Assembly: GCA_002914845.1 (NCBI GenBank)
Contig: JXTC01000219.1
Location: 82,568 to 146,567 of the forward strand
Reading direction: 5' to 3'
Length of the DNA: 64,000 bases
Source of the DNA: Trema orientale
Lineage: Eukaryota > Streptophyta > Magnoliopsida > Rosales > Cannabaceae
Both the position numbers and the translations under genes were made by a program. The notes under the pieces were generated by a model that was not told the DNA's origin, did not search any database, and saw only the letters and a list, made by a program, of their open reading frames with translations. Within the stretch, counting starts at the first letter, position 1. The number at the start of each line of letters is the position of its first letter. Shown here in pieces: positions 1-12,954 of the stretch.

Positions 1-1283
1 ATTTAGAATTTAGTGGCACACAATATCCTTGCATATATCTAGTTATATGATAACAACTGCCTTCACATTTTATAGAAGGATTATTAAAACAAAAACATGA
101 AAGAAAATTCCCCAAAGAGAGATATAAAAAAGATCAATCTTCCTCTCTGGTGGGTTAGAAATCTAGAGAACAAAGATTACAAAATAAAATAAAATAAAAT
201 AGAAAAGATAAAAAAGAATTCTCTAGAAGAAGAAGAGGGACTAGGGCTTCATAAGTTCATGATTTTTTTTTATTTTTAAATAAGGACTTGTGCAATTATA
301 TTAGTCATCAAATATAATCCATGATTTACCTAAAGAAAAACAAAGAAACGAATTAATTGCATACGAATTCTTCTCATTTACGTATTCGTGCCTATGTTAT
401 AGACTCCTGATTAATAGGAAAAAATCAACTACTATAAAAGGGCAAGCAAATGCATATGCCACGTAATTGAAAAATGCTTTCCAAAAGGTTATTAATTACT
501 ATATTAAGTCGATCTAATCATCTCTCGATTGATACATCAATTCTACAATAGTTCGTTCACCCCCCCCCCCTCCTCTTCTGAATATATATGTTGGCACCAC
601 GATATGCGCTTGTCCATTGAATTAAAATAATTAAGCACCATCCAGACACAAATAACGACCAATTAGAATGAAAGAGTACCAATACAATAAATTAAAAATA
701 TATATAAAATAATTAATTAGCGGCATCACCTTTGAAAATAAGTGCCATATAATGAATGATCAATATAACTTCATATGATCAGTAGCTTTTCTTATATATT
801 GTCGACTCTCGTGCCTTATTGGGTTTTCGGCTACATAATTCATGCATACTTAATTTGTAGATCAGAATAGGGGTAGTAATAGGGTGGTTCAAGGCTCAAG
901 AGACCATGGACTTAATTTTCAACCCAAATTTTGGTCACCTTATTATTTATTTTCGTGAAACATATATAATTCATGCCACACATACAAAAAAATAGCACAT
1001 GACATCTCTAATACAAATTAGTGAACCAGAATAGACTAAGATTTGTTGTTATTTGTTGTCTCATCTACTTAAAATTAGACAATTAGGTATTTTTTAGTGA
1101 CCCCTTCTAAAAAAAATAAATATATTAAATTGAGATTGTATTGTGCTAAGTTGCCCACTTTTAAGTGGACGAGGGATCAAAATAGAAAAGCAATACATCC
1201 TTTTCAAAAGGTAAATTTAATTACAGCTATGCTTACGTTAGTTCAATGAATTATAAATGAAAAGATATTCAACCCCTGGAATT
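1..1283. other. AT-rich intergenic DNA, no gene seen
   Basis: No open frame with recognisable protein similarity and no RNA gene were found. The stretch is very AT-rich, with a short AAAAT microsatellite near 180-200 and a C run near 560-570. It ends at the left target duplication of the SINE. Confidence 0.6.
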
Positions 1284-1612
1284 AAGTATATAATATTAGT
1301 GCAGCACTGTTATTGTGGGTGTTGGAGGTCGCGGGTTCGAACTGGGTGACTCTTTCGGGAGTCTTAAATGTGAGGGTTCTACCTGCCAGTCCATGCCCTC
1401 CGGCCTCTGCCCCAGGGTGCCGTTCTCACTAGTTGTTCGGATGGGGTTCAGGTGACTCACTCCACCATCCGGTGGTGGCGACCCACCGATAGGGTCTTGG
1501 GGAACATTCCTGAACAGGGTTGGAGCTCCCATGGTCACGCCCAGGAAAGGTTGCCACGCTGGTCGCCCCCTCCTCCCCTTTTTATTATAAAAAAAAAGTA
1601 TATAATATTAGT
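1284..1612 (+). mobile_element. tRNA-derived SINE with 17-bp target site duplications
   Basis: A GC-rich island in AT-rich DNA, body about 1301-1595. It is flanked by perfect 17-bp direct repeats, AAGTATATAATATTAGT, at 1284-1300 and 1596-1612. A Pol III B-box-like motif, GGTTCGAAC, sits at 1334-1342 near the 5' end, and the body ends in T-rich then A-rich sequence just before the right duplication. These are the standard marks of a plant SINE mobilised by LINE machinery. The A box is not clear, perhaps because the 5' end is slightly shortened. The exact duplications imply a fairly recent insertion. An 80-codon open frame on the minus strand inside it has no coding support. Confidence 0.85.
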
Positions 1613-2681
1613 ACAAACGTAATTGCTTAGCTTTTTTCGGAAATATATTTTTCTCCTTTCCCCACCTGTGGGCCAAAATAATTAATAAGGGATGGAAACA
1701 GCATTAATTCACCACTTAATATAATGAATCAATTATACAAACTTACTATAATCAGGGTTTCGTGAGGTAGTTGGGACTGATTTTCTTTTAAAGGCAAATC
1801 GTGTATATGGTTCTGAGTTTTTCTTTTTCATTATATACATCTAGGTGTTTGTTTGATTTCTTTATTTACATTAAAGTATTTTTTAAATTTCGAGAAAAAC
1901 TAATAGGTGTGAGTAATCCGCGTACACTGAAAAAAGTACCCTGAATTGAATGTACAAAATAATTTAAGTTTAGCACCATCTAACATTAATATATATTGAT
2001 ATTACTATTACTGTACATGGCTAGCTTAGCTATAGTATGCTGTGCCTAACATTTACTTAGGATTATCTTTAGGGTGATTTTGTTTCGATTCCCATATATT
2101 GAATTACATTAGATACGGATTTACTTTTTTTCTTTCGCATTTTTTAACAATATTATTCATGTGATATATCTTGCTAAATTAGTGCTATTTCTAGGGAGAT
2201 TGGTGAGTTGGGATATTTGCGTATGTTAGACGTGAAGAGGAATCACTAGATCGGTGGTAAATTAACCATTTAATTGATCAGATTTGTGTACGTATGTCTC
2301 TCATATAGTCATATTAATACATAACATGACGTTTGGTCTTAGAGAAAAACGACACACTTATAATTAGAAACAAAATGTCGTTTATGTATTATATTAATAA
2401 GCCGTTTACTTCAGCTTATATGGATGGTCTCCTTTTGGTATATATCACGAGGGAGATCACCATCATGCAAAGAAATGAAGTTCATCCGAAGGACATGCAT
2501 GTCTTTAACTGGCAGTAGACAAACGACTTGTAGTATGAGAATGAACACGACTTGCGTACATATACAAAATTACATATCGTTTAAACACCAAGGAGGAAAA
2601 AAAAAAAGAAAAAAAAAAGATGCATGGTTAGAAAATTCAAACTCAGAAGGACAGATTTGTATTTGATTGCGAAGAAAGAAG
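1613..2681. other. Intergenic DNA with a cluster of GTCGTTT/AACGAC motifs
   Basis: No gene is visible. Between about 2326 and 2585 short motifs of the type ACGTTT, AACGAC, TGTCGTTT, GCCGTTT and ATCGTTT recur on both strands. A similar motif-rich stretch occurs near 49100-49500, so this may be a remnant of a dispersed repeat. Short open frames here look random. Confidence 0.4.
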
Positions 2682-2891
2682 TGTTAGAAAAATTACTACA
2701 AATAATAATAAATTTAGAAAAGTAAGTACTATAAAAACAACAACATTATAGCAAATAGTGTAGCAAAATAAATCACAATTGATTCACTACAACTAGGAAA
2801 ATAACAATGTCAATAATAATAATAAAAATAACAAAGAAGTTTAACAAAACCAAACCGAGTCTCATATGAAAGCACAATTCTCTTAAAATAG

Positions 2892-4042
2892 TTACGCATT
2901 CTCACAGGGATACTCAGAGAAATACCAGTGGCATCTATCTCCCAAGATAAAACAGTTCACGAATAGTAAAGTTGCACTAACTTGCTGCTCCCAACAAACT
3001 GAGCAGTGTCCAACACTATCAGCAGGGCTACATAAGAATCAACTAGAGAACTCGATCACACAAAAAGAGAAAGAACCCAAACTCTCACATCTACCAACTA
3101 ACTTTTGCCTAACTGTCATAGAGATACTTTAGAGAAAATATAAAGCATATTGCTTTGGTATGTGGAAATATAAAAGAGAGAGTCTCCTTTTATAGTACTC
3201 AAGGAGAAATTAACCATAAAATTTAGCCATAATGCCAAAATATTTCTGGTAGTTTTTGGCCATAATATCAAAACATTTTTTATAGTTTCAGAAACTAAAT
3301 GGTCTTTAAATTTTTATGTTATACACATTTCTGAGCTGCCAAAATAAAAGCCTAATGAATTCTAGAGTTATTAATCTGTTCTAGAATTTTCTTTAGGCTT
3401 TAGAGAGGAAATAAAAAATATTCAAGGTGCAAAAAGAAGCCTAACATGGAGTGGGTTTCTCGGTCCGACATTCGTACTCAGAGGATTACCAACGATATCT
3501 GTCTCCCATGATAAAATGGTTTACGAAAAGCAAAGTCGCACTAATTTGCTACTCCTAACGAACTGAACAGTATCCAAACTCTATCACCAAAACTATACAA
3601 GAATCAACTAGAGAGTTTGATCACACGAAAAGAGAAAGAACCCAAACTCTTATAACTACTAACTAACTTTTGTTTAACCGCCATAGAGATACTTTAGAGA
3701 AAATATAAAGCAGATTACTTTGGTATGTGAAAATGTGAAGGAGATGGTCTTCTTTTATAGCACTCAAGGGAAAACCAACCATAAAATTTAGCCACAATGC
3801 CAAAATATTTCTGGTAGTTTTTGGCCATAATTTCAAAACGTTTCTGGTATTTTCAGAAACTAAATGGCCTTTAAATTTTTTTTGTTATACATGTTTTTGG
3901 GCTACTAAAATAAAGACCTAATGAATTTTGGAGTTACTAATCTATTCCAGAATTTTCTTTCGGTTTAGAAAAGAAATAAAAAATATTCAATATGTAAAAA
4001 AAAGCCCAACACGGAGTGAGTTTTTGGGTTCGACATTCGTAC
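2892..4042. repeat. Imperfect tandem repeat, two copies of about 565 bp
   Basis: Copy 1 (about 2892-3466) and copy 2 (3467-4031) align along their length. For example, CCCAAGATAA at 2941 corresponds to CCCATGATAA at 3505, and GACATTCGTAC recurs at 3467 and 4032. Each copy carries a TATA-like CTATAAAAG box read on the minus strand (near 3190 and 3755), so the unit may derive from an old LTR or similar promoter-bearing repeat; that is inference. The copies are clearly diverged. No coding potential is seen. Confidence 0.75.
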
Positions 4043-4714
4043 CCACAGAATATGCTGGCACACACAAGTGCGTGCTGTCCGGCCCAAGATTTACATCCCC
4101 TCTGCGTTTGCGTACAAGAGAGAATTTTTATGCTTATCAAGTTATTAAATAAAAATTAAGCATCTATATATAAACATCTCTTGGTTTGTGTTTTTTTTTT
4201 TTTTTTTCATGTGGGACTTTAGTAAATTCTTATTTTTATTCCTTTCTCATTTAACTTATTTTGGATGTCAATTTTTCATTCACTACATTACCATTTTGAG
4301 TAAGTAAATACTTGAATTTTATGTACTCGCGGAAGAAAATATATATCAATAATGACCTCTCACTAATATGCAATAGGTCTCACTTATTATAAATTTGTCT
4401 CAAAATGACTAATTAAAATAGTGTAACACACTTCCACTTCCCACCAAAAAGTACCTTTCACAAAATATTGTGTGTCAAAATTTATGTAATAACTAATAAT
4501 TACTTGCGTGTGACCAAAAAAATAAAAAATCGACGTACGTATACAAATAGTCTGTAATATATTCATTTAATCACAAAAGGTAGTTCAATTTTACAGCCAT
4601 CAAAAATTAAATCCTCACAATATATAACTTGTCCTTTTTTTTTTTAAACAACTTAATGATCTTAGCAATAATCATTTCCTCTGCTATTTCATTTACTTTA
4701 AGATAACAATCATA
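4043..4714. other. Intergenic DNA downstream of the LEA2 gene
   Basis: AT-rich, with a long T run near 4190-4207. It should contain the 3' untranslated region of the minus-strand LEA2 gene that ends at 4715. Nothing else is recognisable. Confidence 0.5.
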
Positions 4715-7103
4715 TCACGTAATAGTGCAGGTGCTATTGTACAATTGGGTTCGGTGTTTTTTATCATAAGCCCTGCGAAGCACCAATAAACATTGGGCCT
4801 GGTGATGGTATTTGGGCTTGATAAGACTTGGAACCACTCGGAAGCTTGAGCTCAACCTCACATGAATCACCAATGGCATTCCCTTCCCTGATTCCAACAT
4901 GTCCTCCATGTCTCTTCCTGCTCCGTACAGAGGCTTGTTTCTTGTTCCTATATATAGTGGAAAACTTGTTGATCCACTCTCTGCATACATCTTTGGACCC
5001 TATATACATATATATACACATACATACACATATATATATAGATATTAGTCACACTAATGTTAAATAAGAAGCACAAAGAATTGGGTACTTAATTGATTGA
5101 GAAATTTAATTGAATTACATGGGCTAATGCGAAAGTGAGGCGTTGAAAGGACATTTCCATGGTTGGAGGATGGATGTGGAGCCCAAAGAGCTTAGACTTG
5201 TTCTCTATTATGAGATTGAGGGAACATTTGCAAGTAAGGATCTTAGTTGTGACACCCGAGCCATCCACTCCCTCTCCAAGCCCAAATTCTTCAATTCTCC
5301 CCATCTGTAACGTTAATCAGGCACATGCAAAATGGGTTAGTATATAATGGGGCTTGGTTTTGAGGAAATTATGTTGGAACTCACTTTTGGTCAAAGCACT
5401 TTTTTAATTTAATTTTGGTAGTTGGTTTTTAGTTATAAGTCTCTTAGTAGTTTTAAATGTTAATCAAGGTTATTTTTGGGTAAAATTATGGATTTCTTAT
5501 AAAGTTTAAATCAACTGTTAAATTACAATGATACTGTTAGGTATCTTAACTAGTTTACTATAATTTTTTACCAATATATGTAGTAAATGAGTTATTATTA
5601 TATTAAAATTTATCATAAATAAATTTAATATCAATCACTCACTTAGTATATATGTGTTGATATTAAAAATTTGATAAATTATCTGAGATACTAGCATTAT
5701 TCTAAATCACAAATACCTCTCTTAGAAACTATTATATATGAAAATGTCCTGTCGGTTTCGAATGGAATGTAAGCTTGTATGGGCCCCTGTCTACATAAAT
5801 GCGAAATGGATGCATCTATGGGTGTTGTTTTTGTGAGTAACGATGACTATTTTCCACTTTTTAAAATGACATTTATACGATTATCATAAGTTATATGACT
5901 GTTAATCAACAATTTTTGTGACCATGATTTTTCACATTCATAAAAATTTTGACCAGTAGTCGGAAAATTTATAACAGTTCTAAAAATGTTATTCTGGAAA
6001 AAGAGTACTCATAAAAACATCATTTCGGCTCAAACTACTCCTACCCAGGTCAAAAACCCTACACAAAATTTGCGCCATTTTAAAACGCAAATCATATGTC
6101 TATTTTTTAATTTTTTTTTTTTTTTTTGAAAAATCAGTTATATTTGGACCCATTAACTTAGGAGTACAAACATTTAAAACAAAAGTTAGTTAAATTTTAT
6201 TTTCTAATTGTTTTAATTAACTGCTCAGTCAAAATCTAATCTGGTGAACAGACAATATGGTTTCCTAACTTAAATTAAGCAGCTATAAGAGGTGTTTCTT
6301 TTTTCTTATATTATAATCTCTCTCATGCTCCCTCCCATTTTTCTTTATTCAAATTTCTTGCTGATCAACATGACCATTTGAAAATGTTGGAACATATATA
6401 ATCTGAAACTATAGGACTTAGAATTTAAAAACATGCATAGAAGTATGCAGCAAAAAACTAATGAACTCAACTATACCACGCATGAGATCCTGTATATGAA
6501 TTTGATTATATATATATATATAGAGAAAGATTTTGTAGAGAGATGAATTTCAAACAATCTAACTATTACCTGAATGGAAAGCTTAGGTGGTGGTGGTCTT
6601 GAAGCAACATAGAAAACAAGCAAAGCGACACCCAAGCTCACAACAAACCTCCAACTTAACTGAATACAAATCCAAACACTCGAATCCGAATTTCGATAAG
6701 AACAATACCTCTTGAACCACCCTCTCCTTTTCCGACCATAGTAATGATCATCATCGTCGTCGTCATCACCGTCATTGTCATAGTCGTCATCATGATCATG
6801 CTGATCAAGGGTACTAGTGGTGTCCACAATGATGAGACGGTTCTCAACATTTTCAGCACTGGCGGCGGTCTCGTGGCTGCGAGCGTCGTAGGAGATATTC
6901 TTGTTGTGGTGGGAGGAGAAGTAGTGGCCCGATTCGTGGAATGCCGCGGAGTCGTTAATGGTAGTGTTGCGGATGAGGTCGGCGCTGTTGGCGCGGGAGA
7001 CGGTGGAGGGGCTTTGAACGTAGTATGCGCATGGATATGAGGAGTGAAATACTACTACTTCTTGCTCTTCATGATCATGACCGCCGCTCTCCATTCTCTC
7101 CAT
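4715..7103 (-). CDS. LEA2-type (hydroxyproline-rich glycoprotein) membrane protein, 3 exons
   Basis: Exons on the minus strand: 7103-6570, 5304-5119 and 4999-4715, joined in phase 0, encoding 334 residues. The N-terminus carries the YVQSPS motif (residues 28-33) typical of a plant LEA2 subfamily. An Asp/His-rich acidic stretch (about 100-120) and a basic GRKRRGWFKR segment follow, then one membrane span (about 143-167). The C-terminal part resembles the LEA2/NDR1-HIN1-like fold, with the pattern NKSKLFGLHIHP and NKPLYGAG. Such proteins are expected in the plasma membrane with the LEA2 domain outside; the precise role is unknown. I chose the ATG at 7103; the nearest alternative is codon 4. A GA microsatellite lies just upstream (7113-7133), probably in the leader. 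The acceptor of exon 3 is preceded by TG/TA repeats rather than a pyrimidine tract. Confidence 0.85.
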
Positions 7104-8910
7104 GCACAATAAGAGAGAGAGAGAGAGAGAGAGTTTGATATGGAGAAAAAAGGGGTATGGGAGGGTTTATAAAGGAGGTGATAAACATAAAAGATGGAAG
7201 TTGCTTTTTGAGGTGTAGGGATATGGCTTGGCTTTCGGGCTATCTGAGCCATTAATTATGATATATCTAGCCGATAGAGTACTAGTACTGCTTTGCTTAC
7301 TAGTAAAGATTTGAAGGGTGATGATCATGACAACTAGTATTAGTAATATAGCACGTACCTTTAGTGCTACTCTATTCATGTGTGTGTATATATATATATA
7401 TATGTATAAATACCATCAAGAAATTTTGTGCATATACATATGGCAATGATTTCACAATTATATTTGGACATGATATGTGTTAATCAATTGATCAGTTATC
7501 AATTTTCCATAAGAAATAATAACGAAAAAGAAAAAATTATAGTAACTTATTTTTGTCATGAAATATGTATGTATGTATATATTTTGAGCTAGGTACGTAG
7601 TGTCACATACGAACATACAATTAGTCTTAAAAAAAAAAAAACCGTTAAATATTATAGTCCCAATATATAAATATATAAGTAGTCTTGAAGGCGGAGTAGT
7701 ATAGGTATGAGATTATTCGACTAACCGATATTGGAGCTCAGGAGTGGAGCCGATAGTGAGCAGTACTGTATATTATATGTGCTACGAAATCTAATCCGAG
7801 AATTATGGAAAGCGTCTTTCTTTTTAGTCCTCTCACCACTTGCTTTACACCGAATTGTCTTGTCTTTTTACATCTTAGGCATCATAACAAAGTAAGCACG
7901 CTTTGCTCAATAATGCCCTTTTCCCATTCTCACTATTTTATTTAACATATATTAATATATCCCTTTATCTTTCGTCTAAAGGGCAGAGATCTATCTAAGT
8001 AAAAGATCTGGTTAATTAAAAAAAGTATTCTAACTTTGGAAAAAGGACTGGCCTGGTCTGCTAGCTACCTAGTTGACACAATAAATAAATATCTTTTTAA
8101 ATGGATTGAGTACTTTATTATATGGATTAATATATAGACGCACATTTCTAACAGTATTACTTCTAAGATTATAAACAGAAATCATAAGTCCTTGTTGTGA
8201 GGTTCAAGCCTTTTTTCTTTGCTTATTGACTTTCTTAATTTCACAATTTATCCAATCAAACATCAATAGTAGTCATTATCATATCACCTAGCAGGTATTA
8301 AGACGAGGACACATAATTAAATTAATTTACATTTAATATTAACTAGTAATGGAAATGGGTATAGAGAGAGAGAGAGCCCCATAAGTGGAAACGAAACTAA
8401 TTATAAGCACTTAAGTAAAAATGCAATATTAATAGAATATTGCTTTCTTTCGAAGGGAAACAATGGATTAAGATGGAAGGGTAGATAATGTATGATCATG
8501 ATGATTGTAAGGTAAGAGTGATATGAACATTGAGAAATAATATAAAGTCTAATGGGTCGAAGAGTATATAGATGTCTTTTGCTTTTATACCAAGACATTA
8601 TGAATTGCACTTATTCACTACCAATTGCAAGATATAATCATCACAAAAATATTCCTTTGTTGCTCACTAGTACTAGTACTAGATCTCACCTTAAATTTCT
8701 TTAATTAAACTACCTGAGTTTTTTAAGTACTTCACATTCCTATTCGGATCAATCTTTTTCACATAGCTAAAAGCACCACAATTACGAAGAATTACAGTGC
8801 ACCACAAGGCCCCTTTGCTATAAAGAGACATAGTAATAAATTCTTATTTTCCTATTATATATACGTACAGAATTAACAGTACACAAAGTCCTATATATAT
8901 ATATATGTTC
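7104..8910. other. Upstream region of the LEA2 gene, no other gene seen
   Basis: Contains the probable promoter and leader of the LEA2 gene: a GA repeat at 7113-7133 and a TA repeat at 7389-7402. The rest is AT-rich with a GA repeat near 8363-8376. No coding region or RNA gene is supported. Confidence 0.5.
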
Positions 8911-9465
8911 CCAATTCAGTAGGTATTTTTTTTTACCTATCCAGTGGGTATTTTTTTTAACCGTTAGATCATTGATCTAATAGCTACCATAATTTGAGTA
9001 GTTGAAAAAAAAAATACCCAACTAATTGACTAAGCACGAAATTCTGCAATATTTATATTTCGTTAGTATGTTGTTGTTGTTTTTTTTTTTTTTTCTTTTT
9101 CTTTTTGGTTGAAAAGTAATAAGGGAATCGGGGTGACCTACTTCACATTTCCCACATAATCTACCCCATATAAGTGGACCAATCGGGACCACTAATGCGG
9201 TAATAATGCATCGTAGTCCCTGTGATCTGGTCAACTATGAGGAACGGAAGTGTCCCACTGATTTTACAGAGACCCATACATTAGAGGGTAAAAATTATTT
9301 TGTCACAAGTTGTCACTAATATACTTTTAGTTGCAATCTTTCATATATATAGTCACGAAATCGATTATGACTAACATATTTTATCATAAAAAGACGTATG
9401 CGATTAATTTTAATTGACCAAAATAATATCTATAAATAGATTAAAAAAAATACCTACTGGATTGG
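8911..9465. mobile_element. MITE-like element with about 23-bp terminal inverted repeats
   Basis: The left end CCAATTCAGTAGGTA plus T run (8911-8933) and the right end A run plus TACCTACTGGATTGG (9443-9465) are inverted copies with one mismatch in the non-homopolymer part. TA-repeat sequence flanks both ends, so a TA-type target duplication is possible but not resolvable. A second GTGGGTATTTTTTTT motif just inside the left end echoes the terminus. The interior, about 510 bp, has no coding capacity, so this is a non-autonomous DNA element. Confidence 0.7.
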
Positions 9466-10061
9466 TATCATATATATATATAAACATAGTAATACTTCTC
9501 TTTTTTTCCTCCTAATATATGTAAGTTTGTTTCTAGCACTCTCTGCTTTACTTCATAGATATACTAGAAAAAAAGAATTATGAGCAAAGAAAATAGATAT
9601 TATTTATTGACATTCGAGCTAAAAGTTTCTCCAAGATGTTAAAAATTTAGAACTATGATTAAAGATTCTTTCCCATTTTCTTCCCATATTTGAATCAATC
9701 AACTGAAATATAAACATTTCAACTTCCGATATAATCCCACAAGGTAACGAATCATATATATTAGAATAAAGTTTCTGAATATGGGAGAAGTTAAAGAAAT
9801 CAAGTCGCTGATGAGAAGCATGTCAAAATTAAGGAACTTCGATTTTTGGTGTGTTTTATGAAATGCATTCTTCATCATTATAAATCACTTGAGTTCAGTA
9901 GCAAATGCACGTGCTTAATTACTGCTTTGTCTACTACTGTATCGGAGGCCCAGCCCACATCAGAACTCCATATTGGGTTGGCGGAGCCAGAGAGGACTTG
10001 GGTTGGGCTTGTTGGGTAGGAATTACTACAAATATATATTAATCTCGTTGTTTGCCATAGC
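9466..10061. other. Intergenic DNA upstream of the tRNA gene
   Basis: No gene is visible. A relatively GC-rich patch at about 9940-10015 contains several GCCCA and TTGGGCT words but no frame I can support. Confidence 0.4.
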
Positions 10062-10143
10062 GTCGCTTTGGCCGAGTGGTTAAGGCGTGTGCCTGCTAAG
10101 TACATGGGGTTTCCCCGCGAGAGTTCGAATCTCTCAGGCGACG
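10062..10143 (+). tRNA. tRNA-Ser (anticodon GCT)
   Basis: An 82-nt class II tRNA gene. The 7-bp acceptor stem pairs GTCGCTT (10062-10068) with AGGCGAC (10136-10142), followed by discriminator G. The A box TGGCCGAGTGG, an anticodon loop CTGCTAA with GCT at 10095-10097, a long variable arm and the T-arm GAGTTCGAATCTC are all present. It reads AGC/AGU serine codons. There is no intron and no encoded CCA, as is normal for a nuclear gene. A run of T directly after it provides the Pol III stop. Confidence 0.96.
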
Positions 10144-10156
10144 TTTTTTTTTTTTT
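10144..10156 (+). terminator. Pol III terminator of the tRNA-Ser gene
   Basis: Thirteen consecutive T residues begin immediately after the discriminator base of the tRNA gene, the normal Pol III termination signal. Confidence 0.9.
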
Positions 10157-11077
10157 CAAATTTTTTATTTAATATATAGTTCCTGATATTACGTAGCATG
10201 CACACAACTAACTTGGTTTCAATTGGATTGAATGTTGACAGCAGTCTATAAATTACTCCTTTTTTTTTTTTTAAGGAATGAACTTTTTTAGTGTCAGAGT
10301 CACATATGATGAGCCAATACAAATATACAACTTAGTTATATATTATTTAAGCAAAGAGAGAGTGAGAGTGAACTCATTTTGCTTGTTATTAAAGTATCTT
10401 TACAATATAATATGTGTGTGCTCTATTACATCGTTCCTTCTCTTAATTCATCCACTTCTAACAACTTCTTCCTATTTTGATTATTATTCTTTTTTCCTTT
10501 TTTTGTACATAAAACAATATTTTCACCAACAAATCTTTTTTTATTTCCTATTTCTCCCTGCTTACAACACTTCTATACACATGTGTATATGTATATAGTA
10601 CAGTGCTAATTACATTTCTCTTCACTGGAATGATGATTATTGCACCAACCAATTCCTGCAAAATGACGAAATTCTCTGCCTCAAACGTATACATACAAAA
10701 GCTCTCTCTCTGTGGTCTAATAGTCTTCCATTTCTTCTATGGCTATCACCTCAATCACTGACTGGCCTTGCCAACACCAATATCAAACCGCTGTAAAAAA
10801 TTCCATGGACATAGAAAGAAGATAGAGCAAGGAGGAAAGTAGAGAACCCAGAAAAGTGTTTTTTTTTGTTTGAAGAGGCCATGCCATGGTATAATATACT
10901 CGAAACTCAAAAGGGTTATTGAAAAAAAAAATGGTTTTAATTTGCCAAAAACTTCTTTGACAAAAAAGGGCAGGTTTTAATGTTGGAGAGATATGAGGAA
11001 GAAATATTTAAGAGGGATGAAGAAGAAGGAAAGTTTCGAGGTGGGGGTGGTCCAAAGGGTGTGTACGTGTCCAGTTA
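10157..11077. other. Intergenic DNA downstream of the MYB gene
   Basis: AT-rich with T and A runs. It should include the 3' untranslated region of the minus-strand MYB gene ending at 11078. No other feature is supported. Confidence 0.5.
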
Positions 11078-12919
11078 TTAAACTTGGAAATCAAGGAAAG
11101 GAAAGGAAGATATATCTTGCATTAGACCCTCCAAATCCCATTCTCCCATTTTTAAGTTTTCTACTCCTTGCTGATATTGCCCATTATTTCCAAACCCCAA
11201 TATACCTTCTCCTTTAAAGCTGTCAGCCATATTAAAGCAAGTAGTAGTACTACTATTATTCATGAAGTGGTTGCTGTTGTTGTTGTTATAACTAATAGTA
11301 CTACTACTCCCTTTAATATCATCAACTGAGGCCATATTATTCTCTTCAATATTATTGCTTCTACTCTCTAGTTGAGGAAGAGAAAATAACTGATCCTTTT
11401 CCAAGTACTGATGATGCCCCATTTTATTACCTGCAGCAGCCTCCAAAACTCCATAGTCTCCAAGACTAATTATATGATCAAGTGCTCCTCCTGCTTCTGA
11501 CGATCCCATACTCCCAACTTGTGTCAAGCATGTGGGCATCAGATTGACTAAACTGTCTGCATGACTCATGTCATGGCGACTATAATCCAGCATGCAGAAA
11601 GGGTCAAACTGGTAATTACCAGCAGCAGTAGTAGTAGCATGCATGGATGTGGATGATGAGCAAGATGAGTCCATGTGAATGGTACTTGTCATGATGTCAT
11701 GGACATCGTTGTGCATGGGCATCATAGTTGTCGTCATCCCTGCAATGTCATTGACATGGTTTGTTGTTGGCTGATCTTCTGAGGAATTGCTGTCGTTTGG
11801 TGATGATGAGGATGTGGAGGTGTTGAGTTTCAACCTTTTCTTCAATGTGGAGTTCCAAAAGTTCTTGATTTCGTTGTCCGTTCTTCCCGGAAGACGAGCC
11901 GCAATCTGTGACCACCTGTTTTTTTAATAGGAATAGAGATTAAGGAATTAGCATTGACAAACATACACATATTAAAAAAAGAAAGAAAAGTAACTTTTTT
12001 CTTTAACTTTTGGTAAAAGCATGGCTCTGCTATGTATATGTAGCTTAAAAAATATGCATGAATATAAATGATGCTTAATGACTTGAGTTTTACAAGTAAC
12101 AATGATGCGCATAACATTTCAGTCTCTAACTAAGTTAGATATAGACATACATACATAACATCCACATGCCATGGATGCTCCTAATAAATGACTGAATAAT
12201 ATCTTGCGCAACAGTCATCATTAGCAAGCACATATAGAGAATGATCATAACTTATTCAAAGCAGTAAATATTACAGCATTTTCTTTTTGTGTGTTTCTAT
12301 GTAATCAGCCTTCTATATTTTATTCAACTAGAGCGTTATTGGGCATGTTTAATGTTTTGTACCATATATATACTTGCAAATCAGCTTAAATAAGGCTGCA
12401 AGTGTGCAGCATATTATCAGGTACAGTCGGATGTACTGTACACACGCGCGCGCACACACACACATATATATATATGGCCCTATATATATATATATATATA
12501 TAATTTTCCCTGTTAGCTTTGTCGAGGCTACATTTCATTTCTATGTATGTTATGCAACGTGCAATTATGCGCGCATGCCATGAATTCCGAATAATGTATA
12601 AACATATGTATACATGTGACTAATATATTAATTATATTATGCTCAAGTTTTGTAAAGCAGCAAGTATAGAAAATTTTCTGCAATAAGGTTAGCATACATG
12701 ATTTTTAGTGGGAATATTCTTCTCAGAAATAGAACCTCTGAAATTAAAATATCATGATTTAGCTCCAAAGAAAAAGGAAATGCACTAGTAATGAGGGAAA
12801 AAGAAGCAAGAGGGAGCTAAGACCGGTACTATGATCAATGTCCTCAATGATATTCCAAAGAACACATATAAAAATGATGCCATGTTATGTATGCATTATT
12901 TGGATTCTGAGTGTGTTTA

Positions 12920-12954
<35 letters not shown>

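Noticed and set aside
1296-1538. 80-codon minus-strand frame
   Set aside because: It lies wholly inside the SINE and reflects its GC-rich composition.
6744-7040. 98-codon plus-strand frame rich in Ile and Val
   Set aside because: It is the antisense shadow of the Asp/His-rich exon 1 of the LEA2 gene.
9878-10159. 93-codon minus-strand frame
   Set aside because: It reads through the tRNA-Ser gene on the opposite strand and has no other support.
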